64,000 nt of DNA from a bacterium EF100-94H03 bin56 (GCA_002238685.1 MPMV01000007.1:1-64000); one strand, 5' to 3'. Counted from the stretch's first letter, positions 25,499-36,468 are shown. A program made the numbers and translations. Notes: generated by a model from the letters alone, not told the origin.

Positions 25499-26967
25499 CG
25501 GGCCGGTGGCCGGGCGATGCGTCCCGGCATGCGCTTCTCACAGTCGCTGAAATGCAGGAGGCCGATCGCCGCGCCGTGGCCTCCGGGATCTCCGAGGACG
25601 TGCTCATGGAACGTGCCGGCGCCGCCGTCGCGAAAGCCGCGATGAAACGCCTGCCGTCCGGAAGGATCGTGGTTCTTTCGGGTCCGGGAGGAAACGGTGG
25701 CGACGGTTACGTCGCGGCGCGAATTCTTGCGGACCGCGGATGGCCGGTCCGTGTCTGCGCGCTGCGGCCTGATGCCATGACGGGCGCCACCCGCAGGATG
25801 GCGGAGCTGTGGACGGGTGAGACCGCGGCCGTGACGGCGGCATGCGTGAGTGATGCGGACCTTGTGGTGGATGCCCTCTTCGGCGCCGGTCTCTCCCGCG
25901 ATCTTGATCCGTCGCTTGCCGCCATGTTCGCCGGAATCCGTGTTCCCGTCATCGCTGTCGACATGCCAAGCGGAATTGACGGCGACACGGGGTGGATTCG
26001 GGGTGGCGCGGTGTCGGCCCAGGCGACCGTGACCTTCTGCCGCCGCAAGCCGGGACATGTTCTGATGCCCGGACGGCGCTTGTGCGGCGATGTGGCAATT
26101 GCGGACATAGGTATCGGGGATTCGATCGTGGCGGCAATTTCTCCGGGAGTTGTCTGCAACACCCCTGCCTTGTGGCGGGATCGCTGGCCATGGCCGTCGC
26201 TGGATGCCCACAAGCATGCCCGCGGGCATCTGGTCGTTCTGGGTGGGAGTCTCGAATCCAGTGGTGCATCTCGGCTTGCGGCGGCTGCCGGCCTGCGTGC
26301 CGGAGCCGGTCTCGTCACCTGTGCCATGCCGCGGGCCGCCCTTCTCGCTCACGCCGTACATCACACGGCAGTGATGAATCATGCCTTTGCCGGATCCGGT
26401 GACTTTGCCGAGTTGATGGCGGCCGGACATGTCCATGCCGGTGTGCTTGGTCCGGGTGCGGGCACCGGTTCCGGCACTCGAGACCTCGTGGTGGCGGCAC
26501 TCGCCGCCGGCAAGCCCCTTGTTCTCGATGCTGATGCCCTGACGGCATTTCGCGAATGCCGCCAGGACCTCTTCGACAGGATCCATGAACGCTGCGTTCT
26601 CACGCCACATACCGGAGAATTCCGGAGGCTCTTTCACTGGACGGGCGATCGCCTGCGTGATGTCGCCGGCGCCGCGGCCGAAGCGGGGTGCGTGGTTCTC
26701 CTCAAGGGACCCGACACGACGATTGCCGACCGTCACGGGAGACTGGCGGTAAACGCCAACGGCTCGCCTTTCCTGGCCACGGCAGGATCGGGCGATGTGC
26801 TGGCCGGCATCATCGGCGGGCTTCTGGCGCAGGGAACCCCGCCCCTCGATGCGGCCATGATGGGCTGTTGGCTCCATGCCGAGGCAGGAGGGCGTTGTAC
26901 ACCGGGCCTGGTGGCCGAGGATCTTGCCGATCGCATGGTGCCGGTGCTGGCGGAACTGCATGATTGA
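25495..26967 (+). CDS. nnr: Bifunctional NAD(P)HX epimerase / ADP-dependent dehydratase
   Basis: A 490-residue fusion repairing hydrated NADH and NADPH. The N-terminal YjeF_N epimerase domain (residues 15-210) has VLSGPGGNGGDGYVAAR, VVDALFGAGLSR and VDMPSGIDGDTG. The C-terminal carbohydrate-kinase-like dehydratase domain has VLGPGAGTGSGT, VLDADALTAF, VLTPHTGEF and the ATP/ADP motif NGSPFLATAGSGDVLAGII. The ATG overlaps the preceding stop by 4 bp. Confidence 0.94.
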   Translation: MTGRWPGDASRHALLTVAEMQEADRRAVASGISEDVLMERAGAAVAKAAMKRLPSGRIVVLSGPGGNGGDGYVAARILADRGWPVRVCALRPDAMTGATRRMAELWTGETAAVTAACVSDADLVVDALFGAGLSRDLDPSLAAMFAGIRVPVIAVDMPSGIDGDTGWIRGGAVSAQATVTFCRRKPGHVLMPGRRLCGDVAIADIGIGDSIVAAISPGVVCNTPALWRDRWPWPSLDAHKHARGHLVVLGGSLESSGASRLAAAAGLRAGAGLVTCAMPRAALLAHAVHHTAVMNHAFAGSGDFAELMAAGHVHAGVLGPGAGTGSGTRDLVVAALAAGKPLVLDADALTAFRECRQDLFDRIHERCVLTPHTGEFRRLFHWTGDRLRDVAGAAAEAGCVVLLKGPDTTIADRHGRLAVNANGSPFLATAGSGDVLAGIIGGLLAQGTPPLDAAMMGCWLHAEAGGRCTPGLVAEDLADRMVPVLAELHD

Positions 26968-26981
26968 GTCATGTCGCACCC

Positions 26982-27010
26982 TTGCGGCACCGGACTTTCA
27001 TCGCTATTAG
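26982..27010 (+). promoter_or_regulatory. Possible promoter for tRNA-Leu
   Basis: TTGCGG (26982-26987), a 17-bp spacer and TATTAG (27005-27010) lie about 42 bp upstream of the tRNA-Leu gene in the gap after nnr. Confidence 0.45.
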
Positions 27011-27052
27011 GTGCGCAACGATTGGCAGGCTTCCTTGACTGGCCCGCACGGC

Positions 27053-27137
27053 GCGGGCGTGGTGGAACTGGTAGACACGCCAGATTTAGGTTCTGGTGAC
27101 GCAAGTCATGGGGGTTCAAGTCCCTCCGCCCGCACCA
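27053..27137 (+). tRNA. tRNA-Leu (anticodon UAG)
   Basis: An 85-nt class II tRNA with encoded CCA. The acceptor stem is GCGGGCG (27053-27059) with CGCCCGC (27127-27133). The anticodon arm CCAGA-TTTAGGT-TCTGG gives UAG (codon CUA). A variable arm follows, consistent with leucine tRNAs. Confidence 0.95.
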
Positions 27138-27201
27138 CGTCATCGTTGGGGCGACTGCTGTCCGGAAGAGGTCAGGGTCTTCATCAGAGTGTGACGCGAA
27201 G

Positions 27202-28677
27202 ATGCATGTAACCGAATCCCTCAACGAGGGTCTCAAGCGGGAATACAGGGTTGTGATCGACGCGGCCCAAATGACGTCGCGCATCGATGCCCGTTTGATG
27301 GAACTGAAGAAATCCTCACATATCAAAGGGTTTCGGCCCGGCAAGATCCCAACGGAGCTGTTTCGCCGCATGTACGGCGACGGGGTGGTCCAGGACGTAC
27401 TCAAGAGTACGATCGAGGAAAGCTCCAACGATGCCCTGTCGGAACAGAAGATTCGCCAGGCGATGCCGGCCACGATCCAGGATGTCTCGTTCTCGAATGG
27501 CGAGAATCTCGAGTATGTTCTGGCCGTTGAGGTCATGCCCGAGATCGCCCCCCTCGACCATTCCGGCATCGTCCTTTCCACCCCGGTCGTCGAAATCGGC
27601 GACAGGGACATCGAGGAAGCCATCGATGTGCTGGCGCGTGCTGCCGGCAAACCGGATGTTCTCGACGACGCCACGGGGATCATGCTCAACGACCGCATCA
27701 CGGTCGATGTCGAGGTTCTGGTGGATGGTGAAAGGAACGAGGACTTCAGTGTCGCGAATCACGACATGATACTGACCGAACAGAGTCTTCCGTCCAGGGT
27801 TCTCGAGGCCGTCAAGGGTCTCACCACGGGCAACAGCGTCGAGGTCGAGGACCTGGCGCCGGGCGCCGATGAAGAGAGCGGCTCCCAGGCCCTCTTTCGC
27901 ATCAACCTCCTGAAGGCGGAACGCATGGTTGCCCATGCGGTCGATGACGACCTCGCCGTGCGATATGGCTGCGACGACCTGGACGGTCTCCGCGGAGACG
28001 TGCGCAAGGAGTCGGAGGGACACTTCGCGGCATTTGCCCGCGCCTATACCAAGCGCCGCCTTCTCGATCGTCTCAACGAATCCTGTGACTTCGAGGTCCC
28101 CCCCGGCCTCGTCGAAAACGAGTTCCAGTCGGTCTGGAAACAGGTTGAACCCGCCCTGGAGAAACAGGACATGGACGAGGAAGCCCTCGCCAGGGAACGC
28201 GAGGACTACCGCGCCATCTCCGAAAGACGGGTTCGACTCGGCATGTTGCTTGCCGAGGTCGGCAGGGATGCCGGTATCCAGATTGAACAGACTGACATGC
28301 AGACGGCTCTCATCCAGCAGGCGACACGGTATCCGGGACGGGAGGCCGAGGTTGTGCGTCATTTTCAGGAGCATCCCGAACATCTGCGGCAACTCACCGC
28401 GCCCATCCTTGAGGAACGCGTTGTTGACCATATTCTGGACTTGGTGACATGCGAGGAAGAGGTGATGGATGTGGAGACCTTCCTCGAGCTCGACAGCGAG
28501 GGAGATGGCGTGGAGGCCACTGATGCCGGGCGGCACTACCTGGAAGTCGCCAGGCGCGTCATGCGCAACCACGAAGAACGGATGCACGCGGCTGTCGCCT
28601 CCACAGAGAGTGCGGCCGCCGATGGAGGAGATGATCACGTTGATGCCGCCGAAAGGGCGCAAGAGGCTTCCCCGTGA
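27202..28677 (+). CDS. tig: Trigger factor (ribosome-associated peptidyl-prolyl isomerase)
   Basis: A 491-residue chaperone binding near the ribosome exit tunnel. The ribosome-binding signature GFRPGKIP is at residues 43-50. The PPIase domain (about 150-240) and C-terminal substrate-binding arms follow. It is longer than the 432-residue E. coli protein, mainly through an acidic, Ala/Asp/Glu-rich tail (last 50 residues). It heads the tig-clpP-clpX-lon order and its stop overlaps the clpP ATG by 1 bp. Confidence 0.94.
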   Translation: MHVTESLNEGLKREYRVVIDAAQMTSRIDARLMELKKSSHIKGFRPGKIPTELFRRMYGDGVVQDVLKSTIEESSNDALSEQKIRQAMPATIQDVSFSNGENLEYVLAVEVMPEIAPLDHSGIVLSTPVVEIGDRDIEEAIDVLARAAGKPDVLDDATGIMLNDRITVDVEVLVDGERNEDFSVANHDMILTEQSLPSRVLEAVKGLTTGNSVEVEDLAPGADEESGSQALFRINLLKAERMVAHAVDDDLAVRYGCDDLDGLRGDVRKESEGHFAAFARAYTKRRLLDRLNESCDFEVPPGLVENEFQSVWKQVEPALEKQDMDEEALAREREDYRAISERRVRLGMLLAEVGRDAGIQIEQTDMQTALIQQATRYPGREAEVVRHFQEHPEHLRQLTAPILEERVVDHILDLVTCEEEVMDVETFLELDSEGDGVEATDAGRHYLEVARRVMRNHEERMHAAVASTESAAADGGDDHVDAAERAQEASP

Positions 28678-29312
28678 TGAGGGATGTCGATGACATCCAT
28701 GCCAACACGCTTGTGCCCATGGTGGTGGAACAGACGGCGAGAGGCGAGCGCGCCTACGACATCTATTCACGCCTGCTCAAGGAACGAATCATCTTTCTGA
28801 CTGGTCCGCTGGATGATCATGTCTCGAGTCTCATCTGCGCCCAGATGATCTTTCTCGAGGCCGAGAATCCGACTCGGGACATCGCGCTCTACATCAACTC
28901 GCCAGGTGGCACGGTCACCGCTGGACTCGCGATGTACGACACCATGCAGTACATCCGCCCGGAGATTCAGACACTGTGCGTCGGCCAGGCGGCGTCGATG
29001 GGAGCCTTGCTGCTGTGTACCGGCACCAGGGGCCGTCGTTCGGCTCTTCCGCATGCGCGAATCATGTTGCATCAGCCATCGGGAGGGGTTCGGGGACAGG
29101 CATCCGACATCGAGATTCATGCCCGGGAGATCGTCGAGGTGCGCCGTCGTCTCAATGACATCTTCTCGCGTCACAGCGGCCAGCCTCTCGAGGCTGTCGA
29201 GGAACGCATGGAGCGTGATACGTTCATGACACCTGCACAGGCGCTGGATTTCGGCATTATCGACGAAGTCGTCCGGTCGCGTGGCGACACGACGGCCGCC
29301 GGAGATGCTTGA
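28677..29312 (+). CDS. clpP: ATP-dependent Clp protease proteolytic subunit
   Basis: A 211-residue serine protease forming double heptamer rings. The catalytic Ser is in GQAASMGA, His in [11 protein letters not shown] and Asp in MERDTFMTP. The ATG at 28677 overlaps the tig stop (TGATG); a GTG one codon upstream is possible. It degrades substrates unfolded by ClpX, encoded next. Confidence 0.95.
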   Translation: MRDVDDIHANTLVPMVVEQTARGERAYDIYSRLLKERIIFLTGPLDDHVSSLICAQMIFLEAENPTRDIALYINSPGGTVTAGLAMYDTMQYIRPEIQTLCVGQAASMGALLLCTGTRGRRSALPHARIMLHQPSGGVRGQASDIEIHAREIVEVRRRLNDIFSRHSGQPLEAVEERMERDTFMTPAQALDFGIIDEVVRSRGDTTAAGDA

Positions 29313-29391
29313 CCGGAGCGGACTTGCGCATCTGCTGCCGGTTGTGTTGACATGCCTGTGTTGCGGACGGTTCTGAGGAGGGCAGTGTTTC

Positions 29392-30654
29392 ATGAGCAAG
29401 AAGGGCGATTCGAAGAACACGCTCTACTGTTCCTTTTGCGGAAAGAGCCAGCACGAGATCCGCAAGCTGATCGCCGGTCCGACGGTGTTCGTGTGCGACG
29501 AATGCGTCGAACTCTGCATGGACATCATACGCGAGGAAAATCGCGGCTCGGTTGTGAGGTCGCCGCGGGGCGATGTTCCGACACCGCGCGAAATCAATTC
29601 CATCCTCATGGAATACGTCGTCGGCCAGGACACAGCCAAGCGGATTCTCTCCGTGGCGGTTCACAACCACTACAAGAGGCTTGATGGCGGAGACCGCAGT
29701 GAACAGGTCGAGCTGGCGAAATCCAACATCCTGCTCATCGGCCCCACCGGCTCCGGCAAGACGCTGTTTGCCCAGACGCTGGCCCGCATTACCGATGTTC
29801 CCTTCGCCATGGCGGATGCCACGAGTCTGACGGAAGCCGGTTATGTCGGCGAAGATGTCGAGAACATCATTCTCAAGCTGGTGCAGGCGGCCGACTACAA
29901 TGTCGAACGGGCCCAGCGGGGCATCGTCTTCATCGACGAGGTGGACAAGATCGCGCGCAAGTCCGAGAATCCTTCGATTACCCGGGATGTCTCGGGTGAA
30001 GGAGTGCAGCAGGCCCTCCTCAAGATCATGGAAGGCACGGTTGTTTCGGTGCCGCCCCAGGGTGGACGCAAGCATCCGCTCCAGGAGTTCCTGCAGGTCG
30101 ACACGACCAACATCCTGTTCATCTGCGGCGGAGCCTTCTCGGGACTCGACAAGATCATCACTGCCCGCGGCAAGCCGACCGCCATCGGATTTGGCGCCGA
30201 CCTGCGCACGCCAGAGGAACGCCAACTGGGTGCCATCCTGCGAGACGTGGAGCCCGAGGACCTTCTCAAGTATGGGCTGATTCCGGAGTTCGTCGGCCGG
30301 CTTCCGGTCATTGCCACGCTCGATGAACCGGACGAAGAGACACTTGTGAAGATTCTCTGCGAGCCTCGCAATGCTCTGGTGAAGCAGTATCAGAAGCTCT
30401 TCGAGATGGACAACATCGAGCTCGACTTCACTGAGGACGCCCTGCGCTCGGTGGCCCGCAAGGCGATTGCCCGCAAGACCGGGGCACGGGGTCTGCGCTC
30501 CATTCTCGAGACCATACTGCTTGATACCATGTACGAACTGCCGGGCATGGAAAACGTCCAGAATGTTGTCGTGAACAGCGAAACCGTGGAGCGCGGTTCC
30601 GCACCCATGCTCATTTACGGCGACCGGGAAGGCGGGGTGACTCCGGTATCGTGA
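29392..30654 (+). CDS. clpX: ATP-dependent Clp protease ATP-binding subunit ClpX
   Basis: A 420-residue AAA+ unfoldase. The N-terminal C4 zinc-binding domain ([18 protein letters not shown]) recognises adaptors. Walker A GPTGSGKT, Walker [11 protein letters not shown], the pore-loop GYVGED and sensor 2 GARGLRS are present. GAGGAGGG precedes the ATG. Length matches the family. Confidence 0.96.
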   Translation: MSKKGDSKNTLYCSFCGKSQHEIRKLIAGPTVFVCDECVELCMDIIREENRGSVVRSPRGDVPTPREINSILMEYVVGQDTAKRILSVAVHNHYKRLDGGDRSEQVELAKSNILLIGPTGSGKTLFAQTLARITDVPFAMADATSLTEAGYVGEDVENIILKLVQAADYNVERAQRGIVFIDEVDKIARKSENPSITRDVSGEGVQQALLKIMEGTVVSVPPQGGRKHPLQEFLQVDTTNILFICGGAFSGLDKIITARGKPTAIGFGADLRTPEERQLGAILRDVEPEDLLKYGLIPEFVGRLPVIATLDEPDEETLVKILCEPRNALVKQYQKLFEMDNIELDFTEDALRSVARKAIARKTGARGLRSILETILLDTMYELPGMENVQNVVVNSETVERGSAPMLIYGDREGGVTPVS

Positions 30655-30761
30655 TCCGCCGGCATTGCCGCCGGAACATGATGGCCGGGGTCCTGGCCCT
30701 TGATTAGGTGCCCTTGTGTAGCCACTTTCCCAAATTGAGCACAGACCGGAGATCGTGCCTC

Positions 30762-33158
30762 ATGAGTGAATCCCAGTATCCGGTGCTGCCGTTGCGGGAC
30801 ATCGTTGTCTTTCCGAGCATGGTGGTGCCGCTCTTCGTAGGCCGTCAGAAGTCCGTGCGGGCGCTGCAGGAAGTCATGTCGGGGGACAGGCAGATACTTC
30901 TGGTTGCGCAGAAGGATGGCTCCCAGGACGATCCGGACCCCGGCGATCTCTACGGCGTCGGCACCGTGTCGACCGTGCTGCAGCTCCTCAAGCTTCCCGA
31001 TGATACCGTCAAGGTGCTCGTGGAAGGCTCACACCGGGCGGCAATCACCGGGTTCATGGAGGACGAACAGTGCATCAGGGCTGCGGTTTCGCCCTTCGAG
31101 GAGAGCGAATCCGACGAGGGCGAGCAACTGGCTCTCGCCCGTGCCGTGACAGCACTCTTTGCGGACTACGTCAAGCTCGCCAAGAAGATCCCTCCCGAGG
31201 TCGTGACGTCCCTGGAGCAGATCGAGTCCCCGGCGAAGCTGGTCGATACCGTCGCCTCCCATCTCACCATCAGGATCGCCGACAAGCAGGAACTTCTCGA
31301 GGCCGACTCGGTGACCCGGCGCCTGGAACGCGTCTATGCCCTCATCGAGGGCGAGATCTCCGTGCGCAAGGTGGAAAAGAAGATCCGTGGCCGCGTCAAG
31401 CAGCAGATGGAGAAGTCGCAACGCGAGTACTACCTCAACGAGCAGATGAAGGCGATCCAGAAGGAACTCGGCGAGGGCGAGGACGGCCGTGACGAGGTCG
31501 GCGAGTACGAGAAGAGGATCGATTCGACGAAACTGTCGAAGGAGGCACGGGAACGGTCACTGGCCGAGGTCAAGAAGCTGCGCACCATGAGCCCGATGTC
31601 AGCCGAGGCAACGGTGGTCAGGAACTACCTTGACTGGATGCTGGGCATCCCGTGGAAAAAGCGCTCGAAGCTCAAGCGTGACATTACCAACGCCGAGGCC
31701 ATTCTCGATGCGGATCATTTCGGTCTCGAAAAGGTCAAGGAGAGGATTGTCGAGTATCTCGCCGTCCAGGCGCGCTCGCGCAAGCTCAAGGGTCCGATCC
31801 TGTGTCTCGTCGGCCCCCCGGGGGTTGGCAAGACCTCGCTGGGGCGATCGGTCGCAAGGGCGACGGGACGTAAGTTCGTGCGCATGTCGCTGGGCGGTGT
31901 GCGCGACGAGGCGGAAATCCGCGGCCACCGCCGCACCTATATCGGTTCGATGCCGGGCAAGATCCTCCAGGGCATGAAGAAGGCAAAGACATCCAACCCC
32001 CTGTTCCTTCTCGACGAGGTCGACAAGCTTGGCAGCGACTGGCGGGGCGATCCGAGTTCGGCACTTCTCGAGGTTCTCGATCCGGAGCAGAACGTGTCGT
32101 TCAATGACCTCTATCTGGAGGTGGACTACGACCTCTCCGATGTCATGTTCGTCACCACCGCCAACACCACCCGCATTCCCCAGCCCCTGCTCGACCGCAT
32201 GGAGGTGATTCGCCTTTCCGGTTACACCGAAGACGAAAAGGTGCGAATTGCAACCGACCACCTGATCGCCAAGCAGTACAAGGCCCATGGTCTCAAGGAC
32301 GGCGAGTGGTCGATTACCGAAGGCGCGCTTCGTGATGTGATCCGCTACTACACGCGGGAAGCCGGCGTGCGCAATCTGGAACGGGAGATCGCGAAACTCC
32401 AGCGCAAGGCGGTCAAGCAGATCGTTGCCGGCGAGACGACGAAGGTGAAGGTGACATCGCGCAATCTTGAAAAGTTCTGCGGCGTCAGGCGCTACCGTTT
32501 CGGCGAAGTTGAGTATGACGACATGGTAGGGATCACCAGTGGCCTCGCCTACACGGACACCGGAGGAGAACTGCTTTCCATCGAGGCCGTTGTGCTGCCC
32601 GGTCGTGGCAAGATGATCATTACCGGCAAGCTCGGGGACGTCATGCAGGAATCGGTTCAGGCGGCACGCAGCTACCTGCGCGCCCGCTCTCCCGAATTCG
32701 GTCTGAAACCGACTGTCTTCGACAAGCGCGACATCCACGTCCACGTGCCGGAGGGTGCCACGCCCAAGGACGGACCGTCGGCGGGAATCGCCATGTTCAC
32801 CTCGATGCTCTCGGCCCTGACGGGAATTCCGGTCAAACGGACTGTCGCCATGACCGGCGAGATCACGCTGAGGGGACGAGTGCTTCCCATAGGCGGCCTC
32901 AAGGAAAAGCTCCTTGCCGCCCACCGCAGCGCCATCGAGACGGTTCTCATCCCGCTGGACAACGGGAAGGACCTCAAGGAGATTCCGGACAACGTCAAGC
33001 GGGGATTGAACATCATCACCGTGTCATCGGTTGACGATGTCGTGCACATGGCCCTCGCCGAGGCGCCGGTGCCGGTGGAATGGTCCGACGCCGACGTGGA
33101 AGAGATGGAGCGTATGGCGGCCCATGTCGGTGAATCCGGGGACGTGGTCACGCACTGA
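30762..33158 (+). CDS. lon: ATP-dependent protease Lon
   Basis: A 798-residue AAA+ protease of the LonA type. The N-terminal substrate domain begins YPVLPLRDIVVFPSMVVPLFV, the ATPase has GPPGVGKTSLG and LFLLDEVDKLGSDWRGDP, and the protease domain has the catalytic Ser in PKDGPSAGIAM with the Lys in GGLKEKLLAAHR. The ATG at 30762 is fixed by family conservation; the frame is open 18 codons further up. A 107-bp gap after clpX may carry its own promoter, but none is clear. Confidence 0.96.
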   Translation: MSESQYPVLPLRDIVVFPSMVVPLFVGRQKSVRALQEVMSGDRQILLVAQKDGSQDDPDPGDLYGVGTVSTVLQLLKLPDDTVKVLVEGSHRAAITGFMEDEQCIRAAVSPFEESESDEGEQLALARAVTALFADYVKLAKKIPPEVVTSLEQIESPAKLVDTVASHLTIRIADKQELLEADSVTRRLERVYALIEGEISVRKVEKKIRGRVKQQMEKSQREYYLNEQMKAIQKELGEGEDGRDEVGEYEKRIDSTKLSKEARERSLAEVKKLRTMSPMSAEATVVRNYLDWMLGIPWKKRSKLKRDITNAEAILDADHFGLEKVKERIVEYLAVQARSRKLKGPILCLVGPPGVGKTSLGRSVARATGRKFVRMSLGGVRDEAEIRGHRRTYIGSMPGKILQGMKKAKTSNPLFLLDEVDKLGSDWRGDPSSALLEVLDPEQNVSFNDLYLEVDYDLSDVMFVTTANTTRIPQPLLDRMEVIRLSGYTEDEKVRIATDHLIAKQYKAHGLKDGEWSITEGALRDVIRYYTREAGVRNLEREIAKLQRKAVKQIVAGETTKVKVTSRNLEKFCGVRRYRFGEVEYDDMVGITSGLAYTDTGGELLSIEAVVLPGRGKMIITGKLGDVMQESVQAARSYLRARSPEFGLKPTVFDKRDIHVHVPEGATPKDGPSAGIAMFTSMLSALTGIPVKRTVAMTGEITLRGRVLPIGGLKEKLLAAHRSAIETVLIPLDNGKDLKEIPDNVKRGLNIITVSSVDDVVHMALAEAPVPVEWSDADVEEMERMAAHVGESGDVVTH

Positions 33159-33169
33159 CATTCCGGTGA

Positions 33170-33198
33170 TTGACGATATGCGGGTCCGACCCTAAAGT
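33170..33198 (+). promoter_or_regulatory. Likely promoter for hup
   Basis: TTGACG (33170-33175), a 17-bp spacer and TAAAGT (33193-33198) lie 50 bp upstream of the HU gene, just after lon. The hexamers match sigma70-type consensus well. Confidence 0.6.
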
Positions 33199-33248
33199 CG
33201 GTTCCCGATAAACCTACAACACGCGTCGCGGAGGATCGGAGAGCGTCA

Positions 33249-33524
33249 ATGAGGAAGAGTGATCTTGTCAGTGCTGTCAGTGAATCCGCTGGTCTTTCCA
33301 AGGCCGACGCCGCCAGGGCCGTTGACGCGGTATTCGACAGTATCACCGGTGCCCTCGCCGATGGCGATGATGTACGCCTGGTCGGCTTCGGCACCTTTTT
33401 CGTGACCAGACGTGCGGAATCGGTGGGTCGCAATCCGCGGACCAATGAACCGATGACAATTCCGGCGAAGACCTTGCCCAAGTTCAAGGCGGGCCTGGCT
33501 CTCAAGGACGCTGTCTCATCGTGA
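33249..33524 (+). CDS. hup: DNA-binding protein HU
   Basis: A 91-residue nucleoid protein. MRKSDLVSAVSESAGLSKADA and the beta-arm GFGTFFVTRRAESVGRNPRT are typical HU-beta features, followed by IPAKTLPKFKAGLALKDAV. It follows lon, as hupB does in many proteobacteria. Confidence 0.95.
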   Translation: MRKSDLVSAVSESAGLSKADAARAVDAVFDSITGALADGDDVRLVGFGTFFVTRRAESVGRNPRTNEPMTIPAKTLPKFKAGLALKDAVSS

Positions 33525-33561
33525 TTCACCGGGTTCACCGGGACGTGTGACAGCCCTTCAG

Positions 33562-33634
33562 GGGCGGTTAGCTCAGCAGGAAGAGCGACTGGTTTACACC
33601 CAGTAGGCCGGCGGTTCGAACCCGTCACCGCCCA
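33562..33634 (+). tRNA. tRNA-Val (anticodon UAC)
   Basis: A 73-nt cloverleaf to the discriminator. The acceptor GGGCGGT (33562-33568) pairs with ACCGCCC (33627-33633). The anticodon arm ACTGG-TTTACAC-CCAGT gives UAC (codon GUA). The 3' end reads ACCG, so the terminal A of CCA is not encoded, unlike the other three tRNAs here. Confidence 0.94.
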
Positions 33635-33657
33635 CCGGGTCCCCCGTCCGGCATTGC

Positions 33658-33686
33658 TTGACACAAAGGGTCTTGTTGCCTAGACG
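33658..33686 (+). promoter_or_regulatory. Likely promoter for tRNA-Asp (and possibly nuo)
   Basis: Consensus TTGACA (33658-33663), a 17-bp spacer and TAGACG (33681-33686) end 14 bp before the tRNA-Asp gene. Transcription could continue into nuoA, which starts 45 bp after the tRNA. Confidence 0.55.
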
Positions 33687-33700
33687 TAGCGCCGTTCTTC

Positions 33701-33777
33701 GGGGGTGTAGCTCAGTTGGTTAGAGTGCTGGCCTGTCACGCCAGAGGTCGCGGGTTCGAGTCCCGTCACTCCCGCCA
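33701..33777 (+). tRNA. tRNA-Asp (anticodon GUC)
   Basis: A 77-nt tRNA with encoded CCA. The acceptor GGGGGTG (33701-33707) pairs with CACTCCC (33767-33773), one G:U. The anticodon arm CTGGC-CTGTCAC-GCCAG gives GUC. Confidence 0.95.
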
Positions 33778-33822
33778 TTTGTTCATGTCCACTGACGGGT
33801 TCTGGTGGCGCAAGGAGCGCTC

Positions 33823-34188
33823 ATGACGGAATTCCTTCTTGAGTACCTTGCGATCCTCGTCTTCCTGGGTCTGGCCATTGTCATGGCGGGCGCCATGGTG
33901 GGAGCCTCCTGGTTCATCGCCCATCAGAAACCCGATCCGGAAAAGCTGTCGGCTTACGAATGTGGTTTCGACGCTTTCGAGAATGCGCGTGGACGCTTTG
34001 ATGTCCGCTTCTACCTGGTCGCCATTCTCTTCATCATCTTCGACCTGGAGGTCGCCTTCCTGTTCCCGTGGGCAGTCTCGCTCCCGGAAATCGGCCTCTT
34101 CGGCTTTTGGTCCATGGTCGTCTTCCTCGCCGTTCTGACCATCGGCTTCATCTACGAATGGCGCAAGGGAGCTCTCGAATGGGAGTAG
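33823..34188 (+). CDS. nuoA: NADH-quinone oxidoreductase subunit A
   Basis: A 121-residue membrane subunit with three hydrophobic spans. The conserved loop [27 protein letters not shown] is family-specific, followed by [21 protein letters not shown] lies 5 nt upstream of the ATG at 33823. It is the first gene of the 14-gene complex I operon and overlaps nuoB by 10 bp. Confidence 0.96.
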   Translation: MTEFLLEYLAILVFLGLAIVMAGAMVGASWFIAHQKPDPEKLSAYECGFDAFENARGRFDVRFYLVAILFIIFDLEVAFLFPWAVSLPEIGLFGFWSMVVFLAVLTIGFIYEWRKGALEWE

Positions 34189-34688
34189 AGGCAAGGGACG
34201 ATTTTCCCCACCTTCTCGGCGCGGAAATCGAGGACAAGGGATTCCTCGTGACGAATGTCGATCGCCTCGTGAACTGGGCGCGCACGGGAAGCCTGTGGCC
34301 CATGACCTTCGGGCTGGCCTGCTGCGGCGTGGAGATGATTCACGCATACATGAGCCGCTACGATCTCGACCGTTTCGGTGTCATTCCCAGAGCCAGCCCC
34401 AGACAATCGGATGTGATGATCGTGGCCGGCACCCTGTGCAACAAGATGGCGCCGGCGCTGCGCAAGCTCTATGACCAAATGCCGGAACCGCGCTGGGTCA
34501 TTTCCATGGGGTCGTGCGCCAACGGGGGCGGCTACTATCATTATTCCTACTCCGTCGTGCGCGGCTGTGATCGCATCATTCCAGTCGATGTGTATGTCCC
34601 GGGCTGTCCGCCCACCGCCGAGGCACTGGTATATGGAATCCTGCAGCTGCAGAAGAAGATTCGCCGGACCGGCACGATACGGCGCTGA
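34179..34688 (+). CDS. nuoB: NADH-quinone oxidoreductase subunit B
   Basis: A 169-residue peripheral-arm subunit carrying the N2 [4Fe-4S] cluster, which passes electrons to quinone. Ligands are in [20 protein letters not shown] and [14 protein letters not shown]. The ATG at 34179 lies inside the end of nuoA. Confidence 0.96.
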   Translation: MGVEARDDFPHLLGAEIEDKGFLVTNVDRLVNWARTGSLWPMTFGLACCGVEMIHAYMSRYDLDRFGVIPRASPRQSDVMIVAGTLCNKMAPALRKLYDQMPEPRWVISMGSCANGGGYYHYSYSVVRGCDRIIPVDVYVPGCPPTAEALVYGILQLQKKIRRTGTIRR

Positions 34689-34703
34689 CGGGACGTCCAT
34701 CTG

Positions 34704-35297
34704 ATGTCTGAAGCCCTGAAGGAGATCGGCGCTGCCGCGCGATCACGCCATGGGAATTGCGTCGGCGGTCTGGTCTTTCACGCCGGACAGGCCACTCTCC
34801 ATGCCACCACCCGGGACATCATCGGACTCCTGACGTGGCTGCGCGACGACGCCGACTGTCGCTTCAGGCAACTGGTCGACCTCACGGCGGTTGATCGTCC
34901 GGAGGACGAGAAGCGTTTCAGCGTCGTCTACAACCTGCTCAGTCTGCAGCACAACCTCCGGCTGCGCATCACCGTTCGAGTGGCCGAGGACGAGGACGTG
35001 CCATCGTGTTTCCCGGTGTTCAGCGCCGCCCTGTGGCTCGAACGCGAGGTCTGGGACATGTACGGCATACGTTTCCAGGGCCATCCGGACCTGCGCCGCA
35101 TTCTTACCGACTACGGTTTCGAGGGCCATCCGCAACGCAAGGATTTCCCCCTGACCGGTCATGTCGAGATGCGGTATGACGAGGAACAGAAACGGGTGAT
35201 CTACGAGCCCGTGAAGCTGACGCAGGCCTTCCGGAACTTCGAGAGCCTTTCGCCCTGGGAAGCGGCCGGGATGCCCGGGATGTCGGAAGATGGCTGA
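34704..35297 (+). CDS. nuoC: NADH-quinone oxidoreductase subunit C
   Basis: A 197-residue peripheral-arm (30-kDa type) subunit. The signature [27 protein letters not shown] and the following [17 protein letters not shown] are diagnostic. It is separate from nuoD, not fused as in E. coli. It overlaps nuoD by 8 bp. Confidence 0.95.
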   Translation: MSEALKEIGAAARSRHGNCVGGLVFHAGQATLHATTRDIIGLLTWLRDDADCRFRQLVDLTAVDRPEDEKRFSVVYNLLSLQHNLRLRITVRVAEDEDVPSCFPVFSAALWLEREVWDMYGIRFQGHPDLRRILTDYGFEGHPQRKDFPLTGHVEMRYDEEQKRVIYEPVKLTQAFRNFESLSPWEAAGMPGMSEDG

Positions 35298-36468
35298 AGT
35301 CGACATCAGGACAACGACCATCAATTTCGGTCCCCAGCACCCGGCGGCCCACGGTGTCCTGCGCCTGGTCCTGGAGATGGACGGTGAAGTGGTCGAGCGC
35401 GCCGATCCGCATATCGGACTGCTGCACCGTGGTACCGAAAAGCTGATCGAGTACAAGACCTGGCTTCAGGCGGTTCCCTACTTCGACCGCCTCGACTACG
35501 TCTCACCGATGTGTCTCGAGCATGCCTATGCCCTCGCCGTGGAGACACTGCTCCAGATCGAGGTGCCTCCCCGCGGCCAGTATGTCCGCGTACTCTTTTC
35601 CGAGATCACGCGACTGCTCAATCACCTGCTCAACGTCACTACGTTCGCCATGGACTTGGGGGCCCTGACTCCGGCTTTGTGGGCCTTCGAGGAACGCGAA
35701 AAGCTCATGGAGTTCTACGAAAGGGCCTCGGGTGCGCGCATGCACGCGGCATGGTTCCGTCCAGGCGGCGTTGCCCGGGACCTTCCTGCCGGTCTCGAGA
35801 GTGATGTCGAAAGCTACGTCGACACGCTTCCCCGGGTCATCGGCGACATCGAGCACCTTCTCAACGAGAACCGCATCTTCAAGCAGCGCACCGTGGATAT
35901 CGGCGCGGTCTCGATCGAAGATGCCATCGACTGGGGATTTTCGGGACCCATGCTGCGGAGTGCAGGCGTCCCCTGGGATCTGCGCAAGGCGCAGCCCTAT
36001 GACGTCTACGACAGGATGGAGTTCGATGTGCCGGTGGGCTCGACGGGAGACTGCTTCGAGCGCTACATGTGCCGCATCGAGGAAATGCGTCAGTCCATCC
36101 GCATCATCCGCCAGTGCATCGCCGACATGCCTACCGGCCCGGTGATGACTGCCAATCCCAAGGTCGCACCGCCATCGCGGGCCGACATGAAGCAGTCGAT
36201 GGAGGCACTCATCCACCACTTCAAGCTCTTCACCGAGGGCTACCATGTTCCCGAAGGCGAAACCTACAGGGCTGTGGAGGCGCCCAAGGGCGAGTTCGGC
36301 GTCTACATTGTCTCCGACGGCACCAACAGGCCCTACCGGTGCCGTATTCGGGCGCCGGGGTTTTTTCACCTCGCCGCCACCGACCACCTGTGCAAGGGCC
36401 ACATGCTGGCGGATGCGGCGGCGATCGTCGGCAGCATGGATATCGTGTTCGGGGAAATCGACCGATGA
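35290..36468 (+). CDS. nuoD: NADH-quinone oxidoreductase subunit D
   Basis: A 392-residue 49-kDa-type subunit forming the quinone pocket with NuoB. Conserved [27 protein letters not shown] and, at the C-terminus, [15 protein letters not shown] and [11 protein letters not shown] are present. It overlaps nuoE by 4 bp (ATGA). Confidence 0.96.
   Translation: MAEVDIRTTTINFGPQHPAAHGVLRLVLEMDGEVVERADPHIGLLHRGTEKLIEYKTWLQAVPYFDRLDYVSPMCLEHAYALAVETLLQIEVPPRGQYVRVLFSEITRLLNHLLNVTTFAMDLGALTPALWAFEEREKLMEFYERASGARMHAAWFRPGGVARDLPAGLESDVESYVDTLPRVIGDIEHLLNENRIFKQRTVDIGAVSIEDAIDWGFSGPMLRSAGVPWDLRKAQPYDVYDRMEFDVPVGSTGDCFERYMCRIEEMRQSIRIIRQCIADMPTGPVMTANPKVAPPSRADMKQSMEALIHHFKLFTEGYHVPEGETYRAVEAPKGEFGVYIVSDGTNRPYRCRIRAPGFFHLAATDHLCKGHMLADAAAIVGSMDIVFGEIDR

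Noticed and set aside
26733..27701. Minus-strand 322-codon frame containing WCGRRDLNPHDLRHQNLNLAC
   Set aside because: The recognisable stretch is the antisense of tRNA-Leu; the remainder lies opposite nnr and trigger factor.
30655..30761. Heat-shock (RpoH-type) promoter before lon
   Set aside because: CTTG and C-rich segments are present, but spacing does not fit the known consensus closely enough to call.
32672..33664. Minus-strand frame containing WAVTGSNRRPTGCKPVALPAEL
   Set aside because: Antisense of tRNA-Val, with the rest opposite lon and hup.
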